Below, piece by piece: positions 55,494 through 63,077 of a stretch of 64,000 nucleotides of DNA; position 1 is the stretch's first letter, and the number at the start of each line of letters is the position of its first letter. Location of the stretch: contig NZ_JBKHKJ010000006.1 in the NCBI RefSeq assembly GCF_046546515.1, positions 62,001-126,000 of the forward strand, written 5' to 3'. The notes beneath the pieces are model-generated. The model made no database searches. It was not told the DNA's origin and saw only the letters and a program-made list of their open reading frames with translations. The translations under genes and the position numbers were made by a program. This DNA is from Parasediminibacterium sp046546515 (GTDB lineage: Bacteria > Bacteroidota > Bacteroidia > Chitinophagales > Chitinophagaceae).

Positions 55494-56145
55494 ATGCTAT
55501 TACCTCTTTCAAGGTATTTAAAAGCCGTTCATTCAGCGTATTGAAATCGGTATAGCCCCTTGCAAGCTGATAAAATTTATTTTCAGCAGTCTGCAAAAAC
55601 ACACAAGGGAAGCCAGTAACCTGCAATTGCTTGCACAATTGGAACTCGTAATACGCTTTTTCTTTATATTCTTCACTAGCCAATTTAGCAAGAAATGCTT
55701 CTGACTGTATGCTGTATTTTTCTATTAAATGATTGTACGACTCATTGTCTGTCAAATCCCTGCCTTCAAAATGGAGAGCATATTGCAAATCTGCCGCAAA
55801 AGCTATTTGCTTTTCGGGATAATATTCTTTAAAGATACACAAAGCTATTGCGGGCTTCTCGCTATTGGGGAACCAATCGCTTAAATCTGGGTTATCGATA
55901 TGCCATAAATAATCTGCGCCAAACACTACACCTGTATGTTCTTCCACTGTTTTGTATGCTTCTTGTATATAGCCTGCAGTAACACCAATATGTACTGGCT
56001 TTTCTGGTAGTACCATGCCGCCGCTCAATACTTCCATCTGCAAATACTGGCTATACTGTGCATCAATTTGTGTAATCACATTGCTAAAACCATAGCACCA
56101 GCCACAATATGCATCGTAACAATAAAATAAAATGGGCTTGTCCAT
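55492..56145 (-). CDS. DsbA-family thioredoxin-fold protein (FrnE-like)
   Basis: 217 residues with the active-site CGWC in YDAYCGWCYGFSNVI near the N-terminus and no signal peptide, so it is likely cytoplasmic, like the FrnE/2-hydroxychromene isomerase-related group. The long helical insert and the VTGFPCVFLQT cis-proline loop (FP) near residue 178 agree. A disulphide oxidoreductase or isomerase role is expected. It is the last gene of a four-gene minus-strand operon. Confidence 0.9.
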   Translation of the reverse strand: MDKPILFYCYDAYCGWCYGFSNVITQIDAQYSQYLQMEVLSGGMVLPEKPVHIGVTAGYIQEAYKTVEEHTGVVFGADYLWHIDNPDLSDWFPNSEKPAIALCIFKEYYPEKQIAFAADLQYALHFEGRDLTDNESYNHLIEKYSIQSEAFLAKLASEEYKEKAYYEFQLCKQLQVTGFPCVFLQTAENKFYQLARGYTDFNTLNERLLNTLKEVIA

Positions 56146-56167
56146 ACTGCAAAATTAATTGAGCCTT

Positions 56168-56728
56168 TTATAAACTAATGGGCAATGCCGCCTTCAAATT
56201 GTCCCAAAGTACTATCAAATTTGCGCCTGTTTTCACTTCTTCAAAATAGATGGTAAAAGCTTCTACAACCTCGCTGTTCCGTTCTGCAGGCACGTCTGTA
56301 CGAAGCAGGTCTTTTTTTGAATCGTATATAAAACTGCCCCAGCAATAATTGTCTTTGTTTATAATCAAGGTCCACCTAGCCTCGTTGGGTATGCAGAAAA
56401 TGGTGTACCTCCCTTTAGGAACGGGTTTGCCACCAATTTTAACGGGTTTAAAAAATTCTACTTCTGTTGCTTCATTTGCACCAAGCCGCCAAACCTCGTT
56501 GTATTTTACAAGGCTGTCAAAAATAGTCCTGTTGTTTTTTATAGGGCGGCTATACACTATTCTAGCTACTGGGCCATCTTTTGCCTTGCCATTCAATTTT
56601 AGCAATGGGTAATTAGCTGGCCAATAGCTCATGTCCATTGGGCTTTTGTCTAGCTCAGTGGGTTTTTGCTGTGCAGATGTAGCAAAAGCAATGCACAAGC
56701 AAACAGAAAACAAAATATAATTTTTCAT
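56168..56728 (-). CDS. Secreted DUF2911 protein
   Basis: 186 residues from the ATG at 56728, with a signal peptide (KNYILFSVCLCIAFATSAQQ). The DUF2911 body is clear: ARIVYSRPIKNNRTIFDSLV, YNEVWRLGANEATEVEFFKP and IGGKPVPKGRYTIFCIP. The function of DUF2911 is unknown to me; the proteins are exported. It is the third gene of the minus-strand operon, with gaps of 12 bases upstream and 22 downstream. Confidence 0.88.
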   Translation of the reverse strand: MKNYILFSVCLCIAFATSAQQKPTELDKSPMDMSYWPANYPLLKLNGKAKDGPVARIVYSRPIKNNRTIFDSLVKYNEVWRLGANEATEVEFFKPVKIGGKPVPKGRYTIFCIPNEARWTLIINKDNYCWGSFIYDSKKDLLRTDVPAERNSEVVEAFTIYFEEVKTGANLIVLWDNLKAALPISL

Positions 56729-56740
56729 AAAAAACAACTT

Positions 56741-57337
56741 TTATAAACGATGCAATGTTTCTAAATATTGTGCCGAATATAGTTTCAATTCGGGAAAAAA
56801 TAATTTATAGGATTGTTTTAAGTTTTCATAATGCTGCTCAAACAGGCTAAAACATTCATCACCCGATGTTAGGTAAGTAGCTTTGTAAGCAATATTGGCA
56901 AAACTTTTTTGTATGCCCCAGTTGTGTTGGTAGTTGTTCAGCCAATTGTTTTGCTTCATGTGGGGCAGCATTTTTGTAAACCTTTCAGGCAATATATTTT
57001 CATTGTCCTCCAATACTTGGTATGTAAAATCTGCAAAAACAGCAAGTTTAGCGGGGGTTGCAAATTCATTTGTATCAGTAGCTAGGAAATGATCATAAGC
57101 TATGTCCAAGAATGCCCCACAATAAGGTCCTACTGCTGGGCGGAAAAACTGCTTGGCTTTCTTTGTTATGGCATGTGTATCGGTAAAATTATCAATAGCC
57201 CTGTGTAGCTTTATCCCTTTTTGAATAGCCAATGGGTAATCGTATTGCTTTTTGCCTTTTATAAAATCACTTATCATATTGCCCACCACGATAGGTGGCT
57301 GCTGAAAAGACAAATAAGCATGGGCAAGATAATTCAT
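56741..57337 (-). CDS. acpH: Acyl carrier protein phosphodiesterase family (AcpH-like)
   Basis: 198 residues from the ATG at 57337 (MNYLAHAYLSF, the family's usual start); the frame continues upstream into the previous gene. Conserved motifs are NYLAHAYLS, VGNMISDFIKG, QKGIKLHRAIDNFTDTH and AFLDIAYDHFLA, with the His and Asp residues that bind metal. Enzymes of this HD-like group remove phosphopantetheine from acyl carrier protein, though some Bacteroidota members may act elsewhere. It is the second gene of the operon. Confidence 0.85.
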   Translation of the reverse strand: MNYLAHAYLSFQQPPIVVGNMISDFIKGKKQYDYPLAIQKGIKLHRAIDNFTDTHAITKKAKQFFRPAVGPYCGAFLDIAYDHFLATDTNEFATPAKLAVFADFTYQVLEDNENILPERFTKMLPHMKQNNWLNNYQHNWGIQKSFANIAYKATYLTSGDECFSLFEQHYENLKQSYKLFFPELKLYSAQYLETLHRL

Positions 57338-57356
57338 GCTTTGAAGATAGTAAAAA

Positions 57357-57764
57357 TTATATTTCAGCAATTTCTTTGTTCTTTTCCAATTTGCCGCCTG
57401 TCCATTCAATAATTTCTTCGGCTAAAGCCAAGACTTCCGTGGAGGTATGTACGTTCAAATCCCCATCATAGCCACCTAATAAATGCAGGTAATTATAGGC
57501 ACTGTTAAAGTATTGCAATATTTTTTTATTTTCTACCGAAAGGGCTTTCCGGTATTTATCTACATCAGGCCGCTCTTTCTTTTTCCTTACCTTTATTACA
57601 TCGTCCAGCACTACCAATACATCTGTATAGGCGGTGTTGAAGGCCATTTTTACATATTTGGGATCTGTATAAAATTTACCTTTTTTGCCAGCTTTGGTGC
57701 TTAATATTTCCCAGGCATTATTTATATACCGCTTTGCTTCTAAATAGCTGTTCTTTTCTAGCAT
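57357..57764 (-). CDS. DUF5618-like small helical protein
   Basis: 135 residues from the ATG at 57764 (MLEKNSYLEAKRYINNAW); a GTG further upstream falls in a repeat. It is all alpha-helical with the conserved-looking stretches YVKMAFNTAYTDVLVVLDD and YNYLHLLGGYDGDLN, consistent with DUF5618 proteins of Bacteroidota. A possible HEPN-like helical fold is suggested by the size and the Y-x-LH-GGYDG end, but no RX4-6H motif is plain. It is the first gene of the four-gene minus operon. Confidence 0.75.
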   Translation of the reverse strand: MLEKNSYLEAKRYINNAWEILSTKAGKKGKFYTDPKYVKMAFNTAYTDVLVVLDDVIKVRKKKERPDVDKYRKALSVENKKILQYFNSAYNYLHLLGGYDGDLNVHTSTEVLALAEEIIEWTGGKLEKNKEIAEI

Positions 57765-57810
57765 GGATTTTTTTCCTAAAATAATGATTTTTTCAAAATA
57801 TAAAGAGTGT

Positions 57811-58016
57811 TTAACCACAAACTACACAAAGGGGGTTACACAGAGTACGCTAAGTAAAAACATCTTAATTTTGGCATTACGTTACAGTTAAAGTACACAA
57901 GGCTATGCGGAAACACTGATAGATTTTTGGGATTTTGCAAATTCTTTGTGTACCTAATATGCCCCCTATCGCCTTGTGTGCTTTGTGTTTCTTATTCCTT
58001 GTGACCTTTGTGGCAA
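57811..58016. repeat. 205-bp palindromic element, copy 2
   Basis: It begins TTAACCACAAAC and ends in CCTTTGTGGCAAA; the internal ATTACGTTA, GGCTATGCGG and GATTTTGCAA segments align with copy 1 at 46538-46742 in the same orientation. It occupies most of the upstream region of the divergent operon and permease genes, and may carry their promoters. Confidence 0.75.
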
Positions 58017-58095
58017 AAACAATTCCACAAAAAAATTAGGATAACCAATTGTTTTTTGCACCCATAAATGCCTATTTCATTTACCTTTAATTTCC

Positions 58096-59370
58096 ATGAC
58101 GCTTACAGATTCTTTTTTATTGGCTTTTAAAACAGTGAAGAGCAACAAATTGCGAACGGGTATTACCGTGGCTATTATTGCTTTTGGCATCATGGCATTG
58201 ATTGGCATTATCACCGCCATACAATCGATGAACCAAAGCCTGCGGGAAAGTTTTTCTTCCATGGGGGCAAATGCCTTTAGCATACGCTTCAAGGAAAGCA
58301 GGGTAAGGTTTGGGGGGGGGAATCAGGAAACGTTGTCCCTTGCCAAAAGGGGGCAAAAGGAAAAGAAATCGAACCTAGACAAGCCTATACAAAAAGAAGA
58401 AGCCCTACGGTTTAAACAAATATTTGCATTCCCATCTTCCGTAAGTATTTATTTCAGGCTGGGCAACAGCGTAGAATGCAGGTACAAAGACAAAAAAACA
58501 AACCCACAAACAACGGTATGGGGCGTGGATGAAAACTACCTGAACGTAACAGGCTACAACCTGCAAACAGGCAGGAATTTTAGCAACCTAGATATAGAAA
58601 CTGGCAGGAATGTTTGCCTGATAGGCTACAACACAGCCACAAAGCTGTTTGGCGAGGGGGCAGAAAACAGCATCGACAAAATAATACAGGTGGGCGGCAT
58701 TTCATTCAGGGTCATTGGCTTGCTGCAAAGCAAGGGAAGCAGTGCTTTTTTAAGGCAGGACGAGGTAGTACTTACGCCTTACAACAACAGTGCAAGGTTT
58801 AGGAATGCTGGCACTTCTTACACTATTGCTATCATGGTAAGCAAAGTGCAGGGTCTAGACGCAGCAATTGGCGAAACAACAGCTCTTTTCAGGAACGTAC
58901 GCAAGCTGCAGCCACTAGACCAGGACAATTTTGTAATAGAAAAAAGCGACAAGTTTGCAGAGTTGTTTATTGGGTTCCTTAGCAGTATTGCGGCCAGTGC
59001 TGGGGCTATTGGGTTGATTACGTTGATAGGTGCCGCAATAGGATTGATGAATATTATGCTGGTATCGGTAAATGAGCGAACCAAAGAGGTAGGCCTAATA
59101 AAAGCACTGGGCGGCAAACGGAAAAACGTAAGACAGCAGTTTTTGTTTGAGAGCCTTATTATTAGCATGTTAGGTGCTTTTTTTGGTATCCTACTGGGCG
59201 TATTGGTAGGTAATATAGCTGGGCTAGTTTTGCATACAGGTTTCGTGATCCCTTGGGCATGGGTAATTACAGGTATTGTGATCTGTTCCTTGGTAGGGCT
59301 GGCAGCGGGCATTTACCCAGCCATGAAAGCAGCAAGGCTAAACCCAATTGTGGCTTTGCGGTACGAGTAG
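58096..59370 (+). CDS. MacB-type ABC transporter permease
   Basis: 424 residues: first helix about 18-40 (KLRTGITVAIIAFGIMALIG), a MacB periplasmic core domain (about 45-265), then three helices at about 290-320, 345-375 and 385-410 of an FtsX domain; NERTKEVGLIKALGGKR is the family's coupling helix and ALRYE is the typical end. Such proteins work with a MacB/LolD-like ATPase in export or mechanotransmission. No ATPase gene is next to it, so it depends on a partner encoded elsewhere. It stands alone between two repeat-bearing spacers. Confidence 0.93.
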   Translation: MTLTDSFLLAFKTVKSNKLRTGITVAIIAFGIMALIGIITAIQSMNQSLRESFSSMGANAFSIRFKESRVRFGGGNQETLSLAKRGQKEKKSNLDKPIQKEEALRFKQIFAFPSSVSIYFRLGNSVECRYKDKKTNPQTTVWGVDENYLNVTGYNLQTGRNFSNLDIETGRNVCLIGYNTATKLFGEGAENSIDKIIQVGGISFRVIGLLQSKGSSAFLRQDEVVLTPYNNSARFRNAGTSYTIAIMVSKVQGLDAAIGETTALFRNVRKLQPLDQDNFVIEKSDKFAELFIGFLSSIAASAGAIGLITLIGAAIGLMNIMLVSVNERTKEVGLIKALGGKRKNVRQQFLFESLIISMLGAFFGILLGVLVGNIAGLVLHTGFVIPWAWVITGIVICSLVGLAAGIYPAMKAARLNPIVALRYE

Positions 59371-59405
59371 GAGCGTATTGCATACGCCCTGCTTGCAAAG
59401 AAAAA

Positions 59406-59447
59406 TTAGCCACAAAGGCACGAAGACTCAAAGCATCACAAAGGGAA
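59406..59447. repeat. CACAAAGGCACGAAG repeat arm
   Basis: TTAGCCACAAAGGCACGAAG, with more CACAAAG units after it, is the arm of the palindromic repeats at 12260 and 46538. It fills much of the 155-base convergent gap, in which no terminator or gene is seen. Confidence 0.55.
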
Positions 59448-59525
59448 GCAAGCAAAGAAATGGATTGATACCTTTATATTACCCCAACTTGTTTGGAGTA
59501 TTCGGAAGGGCTTATGCAATAGCCC

Positions 59526-60149
59526 CTACAAGATGCGGTAACCAGATGTAGGTATTATAAAAATACTATTTGGCACTGGGCTAAGGTTTACCCTTGTGGC
59601 GGTATATTTTACCTTGTCCCCTTTTTCGCCAATGGCTTCGTAGCTTAGCACCAAGCCCGGTATATCTTTAAACTGGTATTCAAATTCTTTTACAGAAGGT
59701 ACAATGGCGGAGGTATAATACAAAACATAACTATTGCCATCCTTCAACTGCAAGGTGGCTTTTTTGCAATCGTAGCCAGCAATTGTTTTGTGTTCTTCAG
59801 CATAATTAATAGTTAGGCCTTCAAACTTTTTATTTTCGCTTATCCATTTGGCATTGTCCAGCTTTGTCATGAATTTGTTTGTGCCAAACTCCCTCAAAAT
59901 GGTAGCGTTTCCCGTTGTTTTGTCGTAAAACATGGTCTGGCAAAAAGCCGCACTTACTAAATCTGTACGGCAATCGTTGCCTTTTATATATACTGTTTTC
60001 TTACTAGCCTTAAAAGCCGAAGCAGCATCCATGCTGGCATCTGGTGCAGCTATTGAGTAGGTAAGTGTACACTCGGCAATGATGCGTTGCTGTGCAGGCA
60101 ATTGCCAAGCAATGATGGTGAACAAAAATATGGCAGCTGTTTTTTTCAT
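59526..60149 (-). CDS. Secreted protein, GLPGLI/DUF4412-like
   Basis: 207 residues with a signal peptide (AAIFLFTIIAWQLPAQQ). The beta-rich body resembles the DUF4412/GLPGLI group of Bacteroidota periplasmic or outer-membrane proteins: ECTLTYSI near the start, TIAGYDCKKATL, then YYTSAIVPS and DIPGLVLSYE. The function is unknown; GLPGLI members are often near TonB-dependent receptors, which are absent here. It is a single gene; the plus-strand pnuC gene is divergent. Confidence 0.78.
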   Translation of the reverse strand: MKKTAAIFLFTIIAWQLPAQQRIIAECTLTYSIAAPDASMDAASAFKASKKTVYIKGNDCRTDLVSAAFCQTMFYDKTTGNATILREFGTNKFMTKLDNAKWISENKKFEGLTINYAEEHKTIAGYDCKKATLQLKDGNSYVLYYTSAIVPSVKEFEYQFKDIPGLVLSYEAIGEKGDKVKYTATRVNLSPVPNSIFIIPTSGYRIL

Positions 60150-60343
60150 TTGTGTTATTTTGAGGCTTCGCTAAGCAAGCTGCCATTACTAAAATATTTG
60201 CTTGATAATTTGCTAAAATTAGTTGAATTATTGGTATTTTATTTAAATAAAATTGGGCTATTTGTACCGTTGATGAAATTCCATCTTTCACAATTCTACG
60301 CCCCATCAAGTAGAATAGATTTCCACCAAATAAATCGTGGCTA

Positions 60344-60351
60344 TATCTTTG
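60344..60351 (+). promoter_or_regulatory. Candidate -7 box for pnuC (TATCTTTG)
   Basis: TATCTTTG is an exact TAnnTTTG match, 21 bases before the pnuC GTG. The -33 region is only a weak fit (TTTCC). Confidence 0.4.
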
Positions 60352-60372
60352 GGCAAATCATAAAACAGCACA

Positions 60373-60987
60373 GTGGGTGTATCAGCATTTGTACAGGCAT
60401 TGGTTATAGGCATCAAGCAAACAACTTGGCCAGAATATACAGCCGTTTTTTTTGGGATTGCAAGCGTATTGTATTCACGGAAGGAAAACATACTAGTTTA
60501 CCCCACAGGCATTATCAGCACCATTTTTTATACTTGGTTTTGTTTTGCATGGTGGAACCTTTATGCCGAGGGCAGCCTCAATTTTTACTACACCATCATG
60601 AGCCTGTACGGATGGTATGTTTGGAGCAAAAAAAAAAGTGGCGAAACACTGCCCATCACTTACAACACACGGAAAGACTGGACAATTTGTGCCATCTTTT
60701 TTATTGCCTCTTGGGTTATTTTGTATGTAGTGCTAAAGAACCATACCAATAGCACTGTACCTTTTGCCGATTCTTTTGCATCTGCAACGGCATATACGGG
60801 CATGTGGCAAATGGCAAGAAAGAAAGTAGAAAACTGGATTTGGTGGATATTAACCAACACGGCCTCTATACCCCTTTACTTTTACAAAGGAGCCGTTTTT
60901 ACCAGCTTGCAATATGTGGTGTTCCTCGTATTGGCAATCATGGGATTAATTGAATGGAAAAAGAAAACACCGTATGCAAGGGATTAA
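60373..60987 (+). CDS. pnuC: Nicotinamide riboside transporter PnuC
   Basis: 204 residues; the frame opens just after a TAA (60361-60363) and has no ATG at the front, so the start is taken as the GTG at 60373. Seven short membrane helices are visible, with the PnuC motifs EYTAVFFGIASVLYSRKENI, YPTGIISTIFYTW and ENWIWWILTNTASIPLYFYK. It imports nicotinamide riboside for NAD synthesis. It overlaps the nadR-like gene by 14 bases, which suggests coupled translation. Confidence 0.9.
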   Translation: MGVSAFVQALVIGIKQTTWPEYTAVFFGIASVLYSRKENILVYPTGIISTIFYTWFCFAWWNLYAEGSLNFYYTIMSLYGWYVWSKKKSGETLPITYNTRKDWTICAIFFIASWVILYVVLKNHTNSTVPFADSFASATAYTGMWQMARKKVENWIWWILTNTASIPLYFYKGAVFTSLQYVVFLVLAIMGLIEWKKKTPYARD

Positions 60988-61552
60988 AAAAATAGTAATT
61001 ATTGGTCCTGAATCAACAGGCAAAAGCACATTGAGCGAACTGCTGGCAAAGCATTACCACACTGTTTGGTGCCCTGAATATGCTAGGGAATACCTGCTTG
61101 AGCATGGCACAGATTATACTTTTGACGATTTGCTTACCATTGCCAAAGGGCAACTTGCTTTGCAGAAGGAATACGAAACCCTGGTACTAAATACCGAACA
61201 AAAGAAAGGGAGCAGCCGTCTTTTATTTATTGACACAGACATGCACGTGATGAAAGTGTGGTGCGAGTTTGTATTTGGGCAGTGCCATGCGTTTATAGAA
61301 GAAGCCATAAAAAAACAGCAATGCGACCTTTACCTGCTGTGCAATATAGACCTGCCCTGGGTAGCAGACGAACTGCGCGAATACCCAGACGAGGGCCCAA
61401 GGATAGAACTGCACGCTATTTACAAGCATATACTCGAAAACCAACCTGTACCATGGGTGGACATTAGCGGCAATTATAAACAAAGGCTGCAGAAAGCTAT
61501 TGATGCTGCGGATACAACTTTTGGTTTACCACATAGGAATATAGGCACATAG
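60974..61552 (+). CDS. nadR: NadR-type nicotinamide riboside kinase (AAA ATPase)
   Basis: 192 residues from the ATG at 60974; a TTG at 60950 would lie further inside pnuC. The P-loop is IIGPESTGKSTLSE, and PEYAREYL, FIDTDMHVMKVWCEFVFG and PDEGPR are typical of the ribosylnicotinamide kinase domain of NadR. It phosphorylates imported nicotinamide riboside to NMN. Only the kinase-type domain is present, so adenylylation to NAD must be done elsewhere. It overlaps and follows pnuC in a two-gene operon. Confidence 0.87.
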   Translation: MQGIKKIVIIGPESTGKSTLSELLAKHYHTVWCPEYAREYLLEHGTDYTFDDLLTIAKGQLALQKEYETLVLNTEQKKGSSRLLFIDTDMHVMKVWCEFVFGQCHAFIEEAIKKQQCDLYLLCNIDLPWVADELREYPDEGPRIELHAIYKHILENQPVPWVDISGNYKQRLQKAIDAADTTFGLPHRNIGT

Positions 61553-61743
61553 TAAGAAATATAATAAATAGCATTATTAGCAACCGCCCCAAAGCGAACA
61601 AGTAATGTTTTGCATTTGATTTTTTTTGCCAAAAAGATTTTAAGTATCACTAAGAAAAAAGGAGGTTATTTGGATTATCTGGTAACCTTTAAACTTCTCT
61701 TTTCTTTGTGCTCCTTCGTATTTTTATGGCTACAATCATTCAG
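61553..61743. other. Convergent spacer with a repeat arm
   Basis: TTTCTTTGTGCTCCTTCGTA (about 61701-61720) is an inverted arm of the CACAAAG repeat family. Nothing else was recognised, and no terminator hairpin is clear. Confidence 0.45.
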
Positions 61744-62784
61744 TTAAGCTGGATCTTGGCTAAAAAGATTTGGGTGTTTTGCTGCAAAAGGCTTTAGCCC
61801 TAGGTGTGTGTATGCTTTTTCTGTGGCTTCCCTGCCCCTTGGTGTGCGCTGCAGGAAGCCTTCTTTTATCAGGAAGGGTTCATATACCTCCTCAATAGTA
61901 CCAGGCTCTTCGCCCACGGCAGTAGCAATGGTTGTAAGACCAACGGGACCTCCTTTGAATTTTTCAATAATAGCCCCTAGTATCCTGTTGTCCATTTCGT
62001 CTAGGCCATGCTCATCCACATTCAATGCTTTTAGGGCATGTTGGGTAATGCCAAGGTCTATCTTCCCATCATTCAGCACTTGTGCAAAATCCCTTACCCT
62101 TCTTAGCAAGCCATTGGCTATACGGGGCGTGCCACGGCTGCGGCGGGCTATTTCGTGCGCTGCATCGTCTTTAATGCTGGTGTTTAAAATAATGGCACTG
62201 CGCTTAATGATTTTTTTCAGCGTGGCTGCATCGTAATATTCCAGCCTGCTCTTAATGCCAAATCTTGAGAGTAGGGGGGCTGTCAGCAAACCGCTACGGG
62301 TAGTAGCTCCCACCAATGTAAAAGGGTTCAGGTTTATTTGTATGCTACGGGCGTTGGGGCCTGTGTCTATCATTATGTCTATCCTGAAATCTTCCATGGC
62401 GGCGTACAAGTATTCTTCCACAACGGTACTAAGCCGATGTATCTCATCAATAAACAATACATCATTCGGTTGCAAGTTGGTAAGCAGCCCGGCAAGGTCG
62501 CCCGGTTTTTCTATCACGGGCCCGCTTGTTTCTTTTATGTTCACGCCTAGTTCGTTTGCCACGATGCGGCTAAGGGTTGTTTTTCCCAAGCCTGGGGGGC
62601 CATGGAACAATATATGGTCTAGTGCTTCCCCCCTTATTTTGGCCGCTTTAATGAAAATGAGCAGGTTTTCTATCAATTGGGGCTGCCCGCTAAAATCGTC
62701 GATGGCGGCAGGGCGTATGGTATTTTCAAATTCCTTGTCTGTGCCTGCAAGCTGCTCTGTTTTATGTACATTTTCTTTTGCCAT
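61744..62784 (-). CDS. ruvB: Holliday junction branch migration ATPase RuvB
   Basis: 346 residues, the normal RuvB length. Walker A is HGPPGLGKTTLSR (about 59-71), Walker B VLFIDEIHRL, sensor 1 LVGATTRSGLLTAPLLSRFG and the arginine sensor region RRSRGTPRIANGLL; the C-terminal winged helix has GGPVGLTTIATAVGEEPGTIEEVYEPFL and RTPRGREAT. With RuvA it moves Holliday junctions in recombination repair. Cytoplasmic. It is a single gene. Confidence 0.97.
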   Translation of the reverse strand: MAKENVHKTEQLAGTDKEFENTIRPAAIDDFSGQPQLIENLLIFIKAAKIRGEALDHILFHGPPGLGKTTLSRIVANELGVNIKETSGPVIEKPGDLAGLLTNLQPNDVLFIDEIHRLSTVVEEYLYAAMEDFRIDIMIDTGPNARSIQINLNPFTLVGATTRSGLLTAPLLSRFGIKSRLEYYDAATLKKIIKRSAIILNTSIKDDAAHEIARRSRGTPRIANGLLRRVRDFAQVLNDGKIDLGITQHALKALNVDEHGLDEMDNRILGAIIEKFKGGPVGLTTIATAVGEEPGTIEEVYEPFLIKEGFLQRTPRGREATEKAYTHLGLKPFAAKHPNLFSQDPA

Positions 62785-63077
62785 CGTGTCAAAAATAAAG
62801 CATTGTGTTACTAATCAGGTATTTTTTCGCCACAAAGGCTCGAAGCAGCACAAAGGAAATAAAGTAATAACCAGCTTGCATTTTTTGCCCGTCGTGCTTA
62901 AAAAGGGCTATGCTCCTGAAAAAAAATCAATCTAGCCAAAAGAAGGTCTTTGTAGCTTCGAAAAAAAATAAAAAACACATCAATTTTAGTATTTCTAATT
63001 GGGTATTATTTAGTGCTACTGGCATATCTGCTTTTTAATGCAAAAAAAGAATATAGTTGAAACCGTTCTTTAGCGCA
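62785..63077. other. Spacer with a CACAAAG repeat arm
   Basis: CGCCACAAAGGCTCGAAGCA (62828-62847) belongs to the dispersed repeat family. The rest is AT-rich and shows no gene. Confidence 0.45.

Noticed and set aside
57765..57818. GTG start for the DUF5618-like gene
   Set aside because: The extension overlaps the palindromic repeat; the ATG at 57764 has an AGGA-like stretch upstream.
60150..60372. TPP or other riboswitch before pnuC
   Set aside because: No conserved riboswitch core was seen; only a promoter-like box is present.
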